In this document: in pieces, positions 44,050 to 53,845 of the stretch
How the letters are laid out: each line of letters opens with the position of its first letter
Numbering within the stretch: the first letter of the stretch is position 1
DNA from: Bacteroidota bacterium
Lineage (GTDB): Bacteria > Bacteroidota > Bacteroidia > Sphingobacteriales > Sphingobacteriaceae
Reading direction: 5' to 3'
Length of the DNA: 58,295 nt
NCBI GenBank assembly: GCA_013288235.1
Contig: JABDCF010000011.1
Span: forward strand, 1 to 58,295
Position numbers and translations under genes: made by a program
Notes under the pieces: generated by a model
What the model was told of the DNA's origin: nothing
Database searches by the model: none
Seen by the model: the letters and a program-made list of their open reading frames with translations, nothing else

Positions 44050-45642
44050 ATGACCAGGACTGTGGATTTCCTCGTGGTAGGATCGGGCATAGCAGGATTA
44101 AGTTTTGCACTAAAGGCGGCAAAGCATGGTAAAGTCCTGATAGTTACAAAATCAAACGAAGATGAGTCGAACACTAAGTATGCCCAGGGAGGTGTTGCTG
44201 TGGTTGTTGATAAAAAAGAGGATTCTTTCGAAAAACATATAGATGATACTTTAATATCAGGAGATGGCCTTTGTGATAAAGAAGTTGTTGAAGCCGTTGT
44301 AAAAGAAGGTCCGGAACGTATTAATGAAATTATTGATTACGGTACCCATTTTGATAAAACAAATGAGGGTTTATATGACCTGGCAAAAGAAGGCGGCCAT
44401 TCTGAATTTAGGGTATTGCATTATAAAGATATTACTGGTTTTGAAATAGAAAGGACGCTATTAGAACAAATACATAGTAATCCTAATATTGAAATATTAA
44501 CCCATTATTTTGCTGTTGACCTGATCACACAGCATCATTTAGGCGTATTTGTAGATAAATCGACCACTGATATTACCTGTTACGGTATTTATGCTTTTAA
44601 TAGCCAGACTAAAAACGTTGAAAAAATACTTTCAAAGGTTACGGTTATGGCCTCAGGTGGGGCAGGGCATATTTATTCGATAACTACAAATCCAACTATA
44701 GCAACCGGTGATGGTGTGGCTATGGTTTATCGGGCTAAAGGGAAAGTAAGAAATATGGAATTTATCCAGTTCCATCCGACGGCTTTATATAATCCGGGCG
44801 AATATCCGTCATTTTTAATATCAGAAGCGGTACGTGGTTTTGGTGGTATTTTAAAACGCACCAATGGTGAAGAATTTATGCAGGAGTATGACGAGCGGAA
44901 ATCATTAGCGCCGCGTGATATTACTGCCAGGGCCATAGACGCAGAAATAAAAAAATCAGGGGAGGATTTTGTTTACCTGGATATAAGGCATCGTACAAAA
45001 AAAGATATTTTGGCCCATTTTCCTAATATTTATGCTAAATGTCTGGAAATAGGGATTGATATGACCAAGGATATGATACCTGTAGCCCCGGCCTGTCATT
45101 ATATGTGCGGTGGTATTATGGTTGATCATATGGGACGGTCATCATTAATGAGGTTATATGCCTGCGGGGAGTGTTCATCAACAGGTTTGCATGGCGCTAA
45201 CAGGCTGGCATCAAATTCGTTATTAGAAGCCCTGGTGTTTGCCCACAGGATATATGAAGATGCTATATGGAAATTTGGAAATGTTACAATTCCTGAAAAT
45301 ATACCAGATTGGGATGAGAAAGGTGTACAGTTATCAAACGAAGATATCCTGGTAACGCATAATGTAAGAGAAATGCAGAAATTAATGAATGATTACGTTG
45401 GGATAGTACGTTCTGATTTCAGGCTGGAGCGGGCAATGCGCCGATTAGGTTTATTATATGAAGAAACAGAAGAGTTTTATAAAAAGACAAAGTTATCTGT
45501 AAAGCTTTGCGAATTAAGGAATTTGATCCAGGTATCCTATATCGTAGTAAAATCGGCAATGTTAAGGAAAGAAAGCAGGGGGTTACATTCAACAACTGAT
45601 TATCCATTCCATGCGGATGTTATTGAGGATACGGTATTTTGA
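44050..45642 (+). CDS. nadB: L-aspartate oxidase
   Basis: 530 aa. FAD enzyme that oxidises aspartate to iminoaspartate for NadA. N-terminal FAD site FLVVGSGIAGLSFALKAAKH, active-site region NTKYAQGGVAVV, HPTALYNPGEYPSFLISEAV, and GGIMVDHMGRSSLMRLYACG followed by GANRLASNSLLEALVF. Full length. Divergent from nadA. Confidence 0.97.
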   Translation: MTRTVDFLVVGSGIAGLSFALKAAKHGKVLIVTKSNEDESNTKYAQGGVAVVVDKKEDSFEKHIDDTLISGDGLCDKEVVEAVVKEGPERINEIIDYGTHFDKTNEGLYDLAKEGGHSEFRVLHYKDITGFEIERTLLEQIHSNPNIEILTHYFAVDLITQHHLGVFVDKSTTDITCYGIYAFNSQTKNVEKILSKVTVMASGGAGHIYSITTNPTIATGDGVAMVYRAKGKVRNMEFIQFHPTALYNPGEYPSFLISEAVRGFGGILKRTNGEEFMQEYDERKSLAPRDITARAIDAEIKKSGEDFVYLDIRHRTKKDILAHFPNIYAKCLEIGIDMTKDMIPVAPACHYMCGGIMVDHMGRSSLMRLYACGECSSTGLHGANRLASNSLLEALVFAHRIYEDAIWKFGNVTIPENIPDWDEKGVQLSNEDILVTHNVREMQKLMNDYVGIVRSDFRLERAMRRLGLLYEETEEFYKKTKLSVKLCELRNLIQVSYIVVKSAMLRKESRGLHSTTDYPFHADVIEDTVF

Positions 45643-45667
45643 AATATTGTTATAAATTATAATTGTA

Positions 45668-46174
45668 ATGGAATTATTTGGTTTTCTTAAAAGCAAAAGA
45701 GAACAGGCAATAGATTTTAAAAATGAGATAGACCTCGGTAAAATATTAAACCAGGGTATATATTTTGAAGACACAGGTCAATTTTTAAAATGGGGAACTT
45801 CTTTAAATGATTTAGCAAAGGAAGTTCCTGTAAAAGAAAAATTATTTGCAGACCGTACAGTTTATAACTGGGGTGAACATAGTATCCTTGACGGTTTAAA
45901 ACTTGAATTTACTATTATATTTTGGAACCATAAAGACGAAAGCCGGTATAAAAAGTTTAATGCGATTGAGTTTTGGGCTGTAGGTAATGAAACTGCAGAG
46001 GAGTATTTAAAGGTAATTAGTGCGCATATAGAAAAACATTTCGGGAAGCCAGCCAGGAACGAAGTTAGTGAAAAGGCAGTAGAATTAGAATGGTTGGTAA
46101 ATGATGTAAAGATATACTTATATTTTTTTGAGCAGTATGCTAATAAGCTGCATTTTGAGATAAGTGTAAAATAA
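45668..46174 (+). CDS. small cytoplasmic protein of unknown function
   Basis: 168 aa, no signal peptide. Rich in aromatic residues (FTIIFWNHKDESRYKKFNAI, KIYLYFFEQYANKLHFEI), looks like a mixed alpha/beta fold. No family recognised. It begins 25 bp after nadB and may be co-transcribed. The sequence is AT-rich like nadB. Confidence 0.65.
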   Translation: MELFGFLKSKREQAIDFKNEIDLGKILNQGIYFEDTGQFLKWGTSLNDLAKEVPVKEKLFADRTVYNWGEHSILDGLKLEFTIIFWNHKDESRYKKFNAIEFWAVGNETAEEYLKVISAHIEKHFGKPARNEVSEKAVELEWLVNDVKIYLYFFEQYANKLHFEISVK

Positions 46175-46189
46175 GCGATGATATTTTTT

Positions 46190-46300
46190 AACACAGACAA
46201 CACTAAGAATGCACGAAGAACACAGAGAAATAAAATTGACGTTATTAAAGCTTGGTGTACTTTGTGCCTCCTTTGCTCCTTTGTGGTAAAATTAAAATTG
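46190..46300. repeat. CACAGAG / CTTTGTG word repeats
   Basis: acacagacaacactaagaat with gaacacagagaaat, then cttggtgtactttgtgcctc with tttgctcctttgtggt. The two halves are loosely complementary. This text-like repeat follows the gene at 45668. Confidence 0.5.
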
Positions 46301-46327
46301 CTATTATAGAAGTAAGACGTATAAAAG

Positions 46328-46400
46328 AGCGGAAAACGGGATTCGAACCCGCGGCCTTCAGTTTGGGAAACTGACGCTCTACCGACTGAGCTATTCCCGC
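46328..46400 (-). tRNA. tRNA-Gly (anticodon CCC)
   Basis: Folds as a normal cloverleaf on the minus strand: acceptor GCGGGAA/TTTCCGC, D arm GCTC AGTCGGTA GAGC, anticodon stem TCAGT/ACTGA with loop TTCCCAA (anticodon CCC), T arm GCGGG TTCGAAT CCCGT, discriminator U (46328). No CCA is encoded. The U73 and acceptor bases fit glycine. Confidence 0.95.
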
Positions 46401-46506
46401 TTAAAATTTAACACAAAGGTAATCATCAAACATAAATAAAAATTGTTAATCATAAAATATAATGAAGAAACTTGCCATTACTGGCGAGGAAAGAAATTAA
46501 AAAAAC

Positions 46507-46617
46507 TTTGTCATTGCGAGTGAGGAACGAACGCGGCAATCTCGTCGCCAATGTTGACCATCCAGTGCAGGTGGAGATGAATAGCGACGAGATTGCTTCG
46601 TGCCTCGCAATGACAAA
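46507..46617. repeat. GTCATTGCGAG inverted repeat
   Basis: tttgtcattgcgag (46507-46520) pairs exactly with ctcgcaatgacaaa (46604-46617), and gcaatctcgtcgc (46536-46548) with gcgacgagattgc (46584-46596). GTCATTGCGAG...GCAATCTC is a repeat type seen in many bacteria. Confidence 0.9.
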
Positions 46618-46651
46618 TTTTAAATGAAAACGAAATAACTTATTCAAACAT

Positions 46652-47164
46652 ATGCCAACCATACTTCCCGTAAAAAACATCCACCCATCATGGGGTAAAG
46701 ATTGCTTTATAGCCCCTAATGCAACCCTTGTGGGCGATGTGGTAATGGGTGATAACTGTTCTGTTTGGTTTAACGCGGTAATAAGGGGCGATGTGCATTA
46801 TATTAAAATAGGCAACAACACTAATATACAGGACGGTGCTGTCATCCACTGCACTTACATGTACGCACCAACTATCATCGGCAACGATGTATCTATAGGG
46901 CACAATGCGTTGGTTCATGGCTGTATACTGCACGATAATGTATTAATAGGCATGGGCGCCATCGTAATGGACCATGCGATTGTTGAAGAATTTGTGATCA
47001 TAGCGGCTGGCGCCGTTGTACTCGAAAAAACAGTATGTGAATCTGGTTTCCTTTATGCTGGCATCCCCGCAAAAAAAATAAAGCCACTTACTGATGAGCA
47101 AAAGGAAATGCTTAAAAGGCTGCCCAATAATTATATCATGTATTCAGGGTGGTTTAAGGGGTAG
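46652..47164 (+). CDS. gamma-carbonic anhydrase family protein
   Basis: 170 aa, left-handed beta-helix of hexapeptide repeats (NATLVGDVVMGDNCSVWFNA, VIRGDVHYIKIGNNTNIQDG). Candidate zinc His residues lie in DGAVIHCTY, SIGHNALVHGC. The family includes Cam-type carbonic anhydrases and acyltransferase-like members such as YrdA, so activity is not certain. Convergent with, and overlapping by 11 bp, the Ig-like lipoprotein. Confidence 0.92.
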   Translation: MPTILPVKNIHPSWGKDCFIAPNATLVGDVVMGDNCSVWFNAVIRGDVHYIKIGNNTNIQDGAVIHCTYMYAPTIIGNDVSIGHNALVHGCILHDNVLIGMGAIVMDHAIVEEFVIIAAGAVVLEKTVCESGFLYAGIPAKKIKPLTDEQKEMLKRLPNNYIMYSGWFKG

Positions 47165-48794
47165 TTGGCTCCCGTGGTACGGATATAGGCGTATTTTGTT
47201 CCCAATTTGGCCGTAAGGTTATTATATCAGGGTCAACCCAAATATTTTCCGGCTGTAGTTTCTTTTTTAAACTGCCACTATCCCATTTGCCATTATTGTT
47301 ATCATCGTAAACCACGCGTACGCTGTATTTTCCGGTAAGATAGTTCCGGTAATTTATAGAAGTATTTTTCTTGATGACATCCTGCCTCATTACTGTCTTT
47401 TTATCATTCAGCAGTTCTACAACGTATGATTTTCCTGTATCAGGTACAGTAACGGTTAAAGTAAGCAGGCTATAGTTTTCTGGCTTATCTATGTTAAAAT
47501 GCCTCTGCTGCCGTTTGTTTTTGCCACCGTATATATCGGTAACAGCATCCTCATTTATGAGAAGGGTATAGTTGGCCGCTTGTTTCCATCGGTACAAAAG
47601 TTTAAAAACACGTGCATCTGTGGAGTCTTTCTGGATGGTAAAATTTGATACATCGGTTGAGTCTTCTTTTAAATTAAACAGTGCCGGATCGAAGTTTTCA
47701 ATAGGATAGGATGACTTCATGATCAAATCCGAACCTGGCTTAAGTTTATCATTTGAGTTTAAATTAAACTGGAAATTAAGTATCCTTACAAACGATTCTT
47801 TTCGGCCCTTGCGCAGATAGGTAGTATCTATTGGCTTATCTTTATCAAAGAAAACCATCCTTATCGAATCGAAATCCATGTTACGCATGTAAAGAGTAGC
47901 CGAGTCTTTGGTTTTACTAAAATCTACTATTTTATATTTATCAAAATCAGTCGGGTAAATTATTTTCAGGGAAGGATCGTCTAAAGCTTTATTAAAGCTA
48001 AAGAACATTTTGCCGTCGGCATCAAAACGTTTTACCAGCGCGAATTTATCCGGGATAGCTTTAAATAATTTTAACTCAACGTTAGCGGTATCTGTTGTTA
48101 AATGAATTATTTTTTTAGTAAATGCTATTAAATCTTTATCGTTGTATATTTTGCTTGATCCGGAAGGTTCTTTTAAGGCGTATATTTTGTAGTTGTCTAT
48201 GTGCAGGTTATTTAATGTAAAATTTCCGGCAGTGTCGGTATTTGTAAAAATGGTTGGCTTCTTTTTCCCGAATAACAAAGAATCCTGCTTTAAGGTGAAA
48301 AGCATTACCGTCGCGTCTTTTTCCCTTTCACCGGTTGTTGTATTAATTACTCTGCCGGATATACTCAATGAATCGATATGAGGGCCGGTGGAAAAAACGT
48401 AGGTAAAGTTTTTCAGGATGTTTCCTTCGGTTACGTCGGCGATAGCTTTTCCAAAATTTATAACATACGTCGTATTTTTTTCGAGCGAGTCCTTAAGTGT
48501 GATGACAAGGCTTTTTTGCTTCAACTTGTAATCCGGCACTTTGGTCGGTGTCGGGCTCATTGTAATTTCTGTATAGGTATTATTCAGTTTGATGAACTCA
48601 TCAAAATCCAGTCTAATTACTTTGCCCTTAAAATTGCGGGTCATATCCGGTGGAGTTGCCTTCAATAATTTTGGCGGTTCGCGATCCCGCGGCCCTCCCT
48701 GGGGTGGAATGCGGTTAGCGCAGCCAAAAATCAGCAAAGCAGGCAAAAAAACGAAGATTTTTTTAAGGAAAAATAAGGCCTTTTTATTTAACAT
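47154..48794 (-). CDS. Ig-like (Big_5) domain lipoprotein
   Basis: 546 aa. Lipoprotein signal ending LLIFGCANR (Cys25), then the conserved CANRIPPQGGPRDREPPKLL of Bacteroidota Ig-like domain proteins, a Big_5 domain (GKVIRLDFDEFIKLNNTYTE, TYVINFGKAIADVTEGNILK), and further beta domains (YTEITMSPTP to DNNNGKWDSGSLKKKLQPEN). Anchored at the outer membrane or periplasmic face; its partner is unknown. Confidence 0.88.
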   Translation of the reverse strand: MLNKKALFFLKKIFVFLPALLIFGCANRIPPQGGPRDREPPKLLKATPPDMTRNFKGKVIRLDFDEFIKLNNTYTEITMSPTPTKVPDYKLKQKSLVITLKDSLEKNTTYVINFGKAIADVTEGNILKNFTYVFSTGPHIDSLSISGRVINTTTGEREKDATVMLFTLKQDSLLFGKKKPTIFTNTDTAGNFTLNNLHIDNYKIYALKEPSGSSKIYNDKDLIAFTKKIIHLTTDTANVELKLFKAIPDKFALVKRFDADGKMFFSFNKALDDPSLKIIYPTDFDKYKIVDFSKTKDSATLYMRNMDFDSIRMVFFDKDKPIDTTYLRKGRKESFVRILNFQFNLNSNDKLKPGSDLIMKSSYPIENFDPALFNLKEDSTDVSNFTIQKDSTDARVFKLLYRWKQAANYTLLINEDAVTDIYGGKNKRQQRHFNIDKPENYSLLTLTVTVPDTGKSYVVELLNDKKTVMRQDVIKKNTSINYRNYLTGKYSVRVVYDDNNNGKWDSGSLKKKLQPENIWVDPDIITLRPNWEQNTPISVPREPTTP

Positions 48795-48909
48795 TGTTTT
48801 TAAACGCTATAAGCGGGTTTTATATTTTAACGATCCGTAATATTAAAAATTAAAAATAATTGCTCTAATGCGATATTTTTTAATTAGCTTATTATCAATT
48901 AGTTAAAAG

Positions 48910-50772
48910 CTATTTTGAGATGTGTACCATTAAAACAGAAATGTCAGACGGTGTTACGCCAGAAATCCTGGAGGCCTGGCCCAAAGTGCGCGGTTTTATT
49001 TTCATCAATTTTTCCCGCGCCTCTTTTGACAGCGATACGAGGGTATGATAATTGAACCCGGCATTTATTTCCTTGTCTTCCATTTTTTTCATCCGCGCTA
49101 CAATATCCAATTCTTTCTCAAAATAACTCTCATATTTTATTTTTATTTCAGCCTGCTCAATTGTTTCTTTATCGAAGGCAGATAACAAATTATCAAGGGT
49201 GCTGTCTGCCTTTCGGAGGTCTTCGAAACCAACTTGTGGACGGCTTAATAAATTAAAGAGTTTCGTGTTTTGGCTGAGTGCACTTGTACCCAAATCTTCC
49301 AGCAAGCTATTTACCGATGACGGGTCGATGGATTTTGATTTGGTGTAGGCAACAATGTCGTCCGAATTTTTTACCTTAAGCTTTACTTTCTCCAGGCGCT
49401 TGTCATTGATTAAACCAAGCTCATGCCCGATGGGGCTTAGCCGGATATCGGCGTTATCCTGACGCAACAGTAAACGGTGCTCCGCCCGGGATGTAAACAT
49501 GCGGTAAGGCTCTTCGGTGCCCTTGGTAACGAGGTCATCAATCAGTACACCGATATACGATTCTGACCGTTTCATGATTAACTCATGCAGGTCGTTTATT
49601 TTTTGATGGGCATTAATGCCGGCAATAAAACCCTGGCAGGCCGCTTCCTCATATCCGGTAGTGCCATTGATCTGCCCGGCAAAGTAAAGGTTGCTGATAA
49701 GTTTTGTTTCCAGGGTAAGCCCAAGCTGGGTAGGCGGGAAGTAATCGTATTCTATCGCGTACCCCGGCCTGAACATTTTTGCCTTTTCAAAGCCCGGTAT
49801 TTGTATCAGCGCCTTGTATTGTATGTCTTCAGGTAGGGATGTAGAAAAGCCGTTCACATATATTTCAACTGTATTCCATCCTTCCGGTTCCACAAATATC
49901 TGGTGACGGTCGCGTTCTGCAAAGCGATTTATTTTATCTTCTATAGATGGACAATACCTTGGCCCCAATCCTTTGATACGCCCGGTAAACATTGGCGAGC
50001 GCTCAAATCCTTCTTTCAAGGTTTCATGTACTGCGGAATTGGTATAAGTGATCCAGCAGCAGCGTTGTTCTTTTGCGAGTTCAACATTAGTGAACGAGAA
50101 GCGGCCGCGTTCTTCATCTCCCCATTGTTCTTCCATTAGCGAATAGTTAAGGCTCCTGCCGTCAACCCGCGGAGGGGTACCCGTCTTCATCCTACCTGAA
50201 TCAAAGCCTAATTCAACCAACTGTTCAGTTAATCCTGTGGCTGCTTTTTCAGCGGTCCGGCCGCCGCCAAAGCGTTTTTCGCCTATATGGATCATTCCAT
50301 TCAGGAAGGTGCCATTAGTCAACACAACGGCATCGGCCTCTATTTCTATACCAAGCGAGGTCTTAACGCCGGCTATAGTATTGTTTTTTACCAGCAGGGA
50401 CGAGACGGTATCCTGCCAAAAATCCACATTTGGTGTACGTTCAAGTGCTAAACGCCATTCTTCGGCAAAGCGCATCCTGTCGCTTTGCGCCCTTGGGCTC
50501 CACATAGCGGGGCCTTTTGAGCGGTTAAGCATCCTGAATTGCACAGAAGTTTTATCTGTGATAATGCCGGAATAGCCACCCATGGCATCAATCTCCCGCA
50601 CAATCTGGCCTTTGGCAACACCGCCCATAGCAGGGTTACAGCTCATCTGTGCTATAACCCCCATATTCATAGTGATTAGCAACACGGATGAGCCGAGGTT
50701 TGCAGCAGCAGCAGCAGCCTCACAACCGGCATGGCCGGCGCCCACAACTATTACATTATATTTTTTAAACAT
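48910..50772 (-). CDS. mnmG: tRNA uridine-5-carboxymethylaminomethyl modification enzyme MnmG (GidA)
   Basis: 620 aa from ATG 50772 ([20 protein letters not shown]); a longer frame to 50826 runs through the parS-like site and is rejected. FAD site [32 protein letters not shown], and the C-terminal [19 protein letters not shown] with [14 protein letters not shown]. With MnmE it modifies U34 of tRNAs. MnmG genes commonly lie near oriC and parAB. The first parS-like site is 11 bp upstream. Confidence 0.97.
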   Translation of the reverse strand: MFKKYNVIVVGAGHAGCEAAAAAANLGSSVLLITMNMGVIAQMSCNPAMGGVAKGQIVREIDAMGGYSGIITDKTSVQFRMLNRSKGPAMWSPRAQSDRMRFAEEWRLALERTPNVDFWQDTVSSLLVKNNTIAGVKTSLGIEIEADAVVLTNGTFLNGMIHIGEKRFGGGRTAEKAATGLTEQLVELGFDSGRMKTGTPPRVDGRSLNYSLMEEQWGDEERGRFSFTNVELAKEQRCCWITYTNSAVHETLKEGFERSPMFTGRIKGLGPRYCPSIEDKINRFAERDRHQIFVEPEGWNTVEIYVNGFSTSLPEDIQYKALIQIPGFEKAKMFRPGYAIEYDYFPPTQLGLTLETKLISNLYFAGQINGTTGYEEAACQGFIAGINAHQKINDLHELIMKRSESYIGVLIDDLVTKGTEEPYRMFTSRAEHRLLLRQDNADIRLSPIGHELGLINDKRLEKVKLKVKNSDDIVAYTKSKSIDPSSVNSLLEDLGTSALSQNTKLFNLLSRPQVGFEDLRKADSTLDNLLSAFDKETIEQAEIKIKYESYFEKELDIVARMKKMEDKEINAGFNYHTLVSLSKEAREKLMKIKPRTLGQASRISGVTPSDISVLMVHISK

Positions 50773-50783
50773 TATAACCTCCA

Positions 50784-50799
50784 TGTTCCACGTGGAACA
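50784..50799. promoter_or_regulatory. parS-like site 1 (tgttccacgtggaaca)
   Basis: A perfect 16-bp palindrome (18 bp with flanking a/t) of the ParB-binding type TGTTNCACGTGNAACA. It lies 11 bp before mnmG. Confidence 0.85.
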
Positions 50800-50817
50800 T
50801 AATTCTTTTTTACCGTA

Positions 50818-51029
50818 GAGGCGCAATACTTTACGTCTCCTATATGATGGTTTGCGATAATACTCCTAACGCAAAGGTTCGAGAAGCGACGCATCGCGCC
50901 TCGACGTCGAATTGTTTCATGTTCCACGGGGAACATGAATTATAGAGGCGCAATATTTTGCGCCTCCTGTATGTTTGCTGCGACCGTTTTGTCTGTCGCG
51001 GGTATCCGAGACGCAATCTTTTGCGCCTC
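50818..51029. repeat. GAGGCGCAA hairpins interleaved with parS sites
   Basis: Three 22-bp copies: 50818-50839, 50945-50966 (perfect stem gaggcgcaa/ttgcgcctc) and 51008-51029; a shorter related unit at 50881-50903. They alternate with the parS-like sites. Confidence 0.85.
50920..50935. promoter_or_regulatory. parS-like site 2 (tgttccacggggaaca)
   Basis: One mismatch from the perfect palindrome at the centre (cacggg for cacgtg), so probably a weaker ParB site. 136 bp from site 1. Confidence 0.75.
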
Positions 51030-51041
51030 CAAAGCGCAAAA

Positions 51042-51296
51042 TTATTTATTCTCAACCGATGTTCCACGTGGAACATTAAATAATGATAGTAATGCTACAA
51101 ATGCCCAAACGCTTTCCAATACCACAAATGGATAAAACTTGATTAAATAAGACGAAAAACAACAGATTCCCGCACCAATCAGGTTCAGGAGCTTATATGC
51201 CTGGCTTTGCGCAGGAAGCTTTTTATATAAATTGAGCAAGAATGCTATCAATAAAATGATAACGCCAATCGATGCCAATATATCCGGGGTCTTCAT
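51042..51296 (-). CDS. small membrane protein, CBU_0592-like family
   Basis: 84 aa with two or three hydrophobic helices (DILASIGVIILLIAFLLNLY, LLNLIGAGICCFSSYLI, FVVLESVWAFVALLSLF). This is the CBU_0592-like pattern; function unknown. It begins directly after the ABC-F stop, so they are co-transcribed. The C-terminal FNVPRGTSVENK is encoded across parS-like site 3. Confidence 0.85.
   Translation of the reverse strand: MKTPDILASIGVIILLIAFLLNLYKKLPAQSQAYKLLNLIGAGICCFSSYLIKFYPFVVLESVWAFVALLSLFNVPRGTSVENK
51060..51075. promoter_or_regulatory. parS-like site 3, inside a coding region
   Basis: Second perfect tgttccacgtggaaca. It lies within the last codons of the small membrane protein (reads NVPRGT), so the site and the protein tail share sequence. 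Confidence 0.85.
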
Positions 51297-53162
51297 CTAC
51301 GCTTCTTTTAATTCGGTTAATTCAATCCAGCGAATACTTTTTTCATCTAATTTACTGGTCAAAACACTTATTTGTTGCAGTATTTCATCCAGTTTCTTTG
51401 GTTCAATCCCTACCACGTTTAATGCCTCATTCTTATCTTTAAGCTGCCCTTCTATAATCGCTATCTCTTTATCGAGTGTTTCAAGCTCTTTGCTCTCTTT
51501 AAAGCTAAGCTTATTCTTCTTCACCACGGCTGTCGGAGCAGGCTCAATAGCTGCATAGCGTTTGTTTTGCTGTTTGTTTTCCTCCAATTCAAGCCTGTAT
51601 GATGAATAGTTGCCATTATATATCTTCACATGGCCGCCTTCTTCCATAATAAAAAGCTGGTCGGTAAGCTTATCAAGCAAGTACCTGTCGTGAGAAACCA
51701 GCATTAATATACCCGAATAGTTAGTCAGAAACTCTTCCAATACATTCAGCGTGTCAATATCAAGATCATTGGTAGGCTCATCCAGTATTAAAAAGTTAGG
51801 GTTTTTCATCAGGATGCTCATTAATTGCAGCCGTTTCTTTTCGCCACCGCTTAATTTAGATATAAAACCATATTGTTTAGCTGGAGGAAAAAGGAATAAG
51901 GTAAGCAGGGCAGAGGCCGAGATCATCTTTCCATCGGCCATCGTAATAAACTCCGCTACATTCTTCACTATATCAATAACCCGTTCATCTTCCTTAAAAG
52001 CAATGCCTGATTGGTGAAAATAACCCATAACGGTTGTTTCCCCTTTGTCTATAGCGCCTTTATCGGGAATTAATCCACCGGTTATAAGGTTTAACAAGGT
52101 TGATTTCCCGCTGCCGTTTTTACCTGCAAGGCCAATCCTGTCACCCTTTTTAAATACGTAGCTAAAATTATTTACAAATGTATGGCCGTTAAATGACTTA
52201 TAAAGATGGTTCATCTCCATAATTTTATTGCCCTGGCGTGCTGTTTTAATGGTTAGTTCAACTTTTTGTTTTGCACCGCCATCTTTTGTCTTCTCCTCCA
52301 GGTCGTAAAAGGCATCTATCCTTGCTTTTGATTTGGTGCCGCGCGCTTGTGGTTGTCTGCGCATCCATTCCAGCTCTTTACGTAATAAATTGCTGTTTTT
52401 TTGAAACGCTGCTTCATCCGCGCTTTCGCGTTCGGCCTTTTTCTCTAAATAATAACCGTAATTACCTACGTAGGGGATGATCTTCCCTTTATCTATCTCT
52501 AAAATCTCGTTGCATACATTGTCAAGGAAATACCTGTCGTGGGTAACCATCAAGATGGTTTTTGAGCCATCGGTCAATAGTTTCTCCAGCCATTCAATGG
52601 TATCTATGTCCAAATGATTGGTCGGCTCATCTAAAATATAAATATCCGGGTCCTCTATCAGTAGCTTTGCAAGGGCCAACCGCTTCTTCTGGCCGCCGCT
52701 CAATGTTTTAATATGCTGGTTAAGGTGATGAATATCCAACCGGCCTAAAATAGTTTTTATTTTATATTCATACTCCCAGGCATCAACATCGCTCATTTCT
52801 TCCATCACCTTTTCAATGGCTTTGGCATTATCGGGGTCATTTTCCAGCAATTCTTCATATTTCCTTATAAGTTGCTGTTGCAAATCATCGGCATGGAAAA
52901 TATAATCGCTGATGGTTATTGCGTCTTTAAAGCCCGGATCTTGTTCTAAATAGCCAAGATTAAGATCGCGCATTTGCGCAACTTTGCCCTCAGTGGGCTT
53001 TAAACTGCCGGCAAGGAGCTTTAACAAGGTCGTTTTGCCGGCGCCATTGATGCCAACTAATGCAACCCTGCGGCCACGGTTAATTCCTATGGATATATTT
53101 TTAAATAACCAATGATCATGAAAAGAATGGCCGAGATTTTCGGCAGAGATATAAGTACTCAC
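51297..53162 (-). CDS. ABC-F family ATPase (Uup-like)
   Basis: 621 aa, two ABC domains and no membrane part. Walker A GINGAGKTTLLKL and GKNGSGKSTLLNL, signatures LSGGQKKRLALAKLL and LSGGEKKRLQLMSIL, Walker B ILDEPTNHLDI and ILDEPTNDLDI; a linker (LEWMRRQPQARGTKSKARID) and a C-terminal coiled coil (LETLDKEIAIIEGQLKDKNE). ABC-F proteins act on ribosomes, and Uup also in DNA branch handling. It overlaps the upstream gene by 4 bp. Confidence 0.95.
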   Translation of the reverse strand: MSTYISAENLGHSFHDHWLFKNISIGINRGRRVALVGINGAGKTTLLKLLAGSLKPTEGKVAQMRDLNLGYLEQDPGFKDAITISDYIFHADDLQQQLIRKYEELLENDPDNAKAIEKVMEEMSDVDAWEYEYKIKTILGRLDIHHLNQHIKTLSGGQKKRLALAKLLIEDPDIYILDEPTNHLDIDTIEWLEKLLTDGSKTILMVTHDRYFLDNVCNEILEIDKGKIIPYVGNYGYYLEKKAERESADEAAFQKNSNLLRKELEWMRRQPQARGTKSKARIDAFYDLEEKTKDGGAKQKVELTIKTARQGNKIMEMNHLYKSFNGHTFVNNFSYVFKKGDRIGLAGKNGSGKSTLLNLITGGLIPDKGAIDKGETTVMGYFHQSGIAFKEDERVIDIVKNVAEFITMADGKMISASALLTLFLFPPAKQYGFISKLSGGEKKRLQLMSILMKNPNFLILDEPTNDLDIDTLNVLEEFLTNYSGILMLVSHDRYLLDKLTDQLFIMEEGGHVKIYNGNYSSYRLELEENKQQNKRYAAIEPAPTAVVKKNKLSFKESKELETLDKEIAIIEGQLKDKNEALNVVGIEPKKLDEILQQISVLTSKLDEKSIRWIELTELKEA

Positions 53163-53845
53163 GCTATTTGTTTTATTTTATCGGAAGGATGTATAAAAAC
53201 ACCTTCCTGTTTTATTAATGATTGTTTTACCATAGCCCTTGCTATAGTTATTGCCGGGATGCTCCGGTATTTTTTTAGGCTGCCAAATAATAACGGATTG
53301 ATAACTTTCATTATCACCAAAAAAACACGTTCTACAACCCTGCGCTCTTTCCGGTCGCCTGCAATAAACGATGGTTCATAAATATGCAGGCAAGGAGCGC
53401 CAACTTTTTTTATATCGTCTTCGGTTTCGCCCTTCATTTTGGTATAAAAGTTGGATGATGCCGAATTCGCGCCAAGCGCAGATACCAAATGATACTGATC
53501 CATGCTATTTTTAACCGCTATTTCTGCCAGTTGCAATGGATAATCATGGTCGATCTTTCGGTAAACCGCCAGGTCGGGTGTTTTTTTTCGGGTTGATCCC
53601 AGGCAACAGAAAACAGCGTGCCCGGTTATTTGATCTGCATAATGGTCAAGCTTGTCAAAATCAATCACCATTTGTGTTAATTTTTTATGTTTTACTGGCA
53701 ATTCTTTTCGCACCAAAATTAATACTTCATCATATTCGGGCTGCCGCAATAAAATATCCAGCAGTAAACCGCCAATTAACCCGCTTGCGCCCGCTATGAT
53801 TGCCTTGTATGCCACTGATACTGAATTTTCTGCAAAAATACGCAT
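53159..53845 (-). CDS. NAD(P)-binding Rossmann-fold protein (HTATIP2-like)
   Basis: 228 aa. Rossmann motif IIAGASGLIGGLLLDIL near residue 17, VFCCLGSTRKK and the YHLVSALGANSASSNFYTKM segment carrying the SxxxxxxYxxxK pattern of atypical short-chain dehydrogenases. HTATIP2/YwnB-like; substrate unknown. First gene of the minus-strand run into ABC-F and mnmG. The start could be a few codons later. Confidence 0.85.
   Translation of the reverse strand: MRIFAENSVSVAYKAIIAGASGLIGGLLLDILLRQPEYDEVLILVRKELPVKHKKLTQMVIDFDKLDHYADQITGHAVFCCLGSTRKKTPDLAVYRKIDHDYPLQLAEIAVKNSMDQYHLVSALGANSASSNFYTKMKGETEDDIKKVGAPCLHIYEPSFIAGDRKERRVVERVFLVIMKVINPLLFGSLKKYRSIPAITIARAMVKQSLIKQEGVFIHPSDKIKQIA

Noticed and set aside
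50840..51076. Open frame starting MFHVEH
   Set aside because: It is the translation of a parS-like site and of the GAGGCGCAA hairpins; no protein character beyond that.
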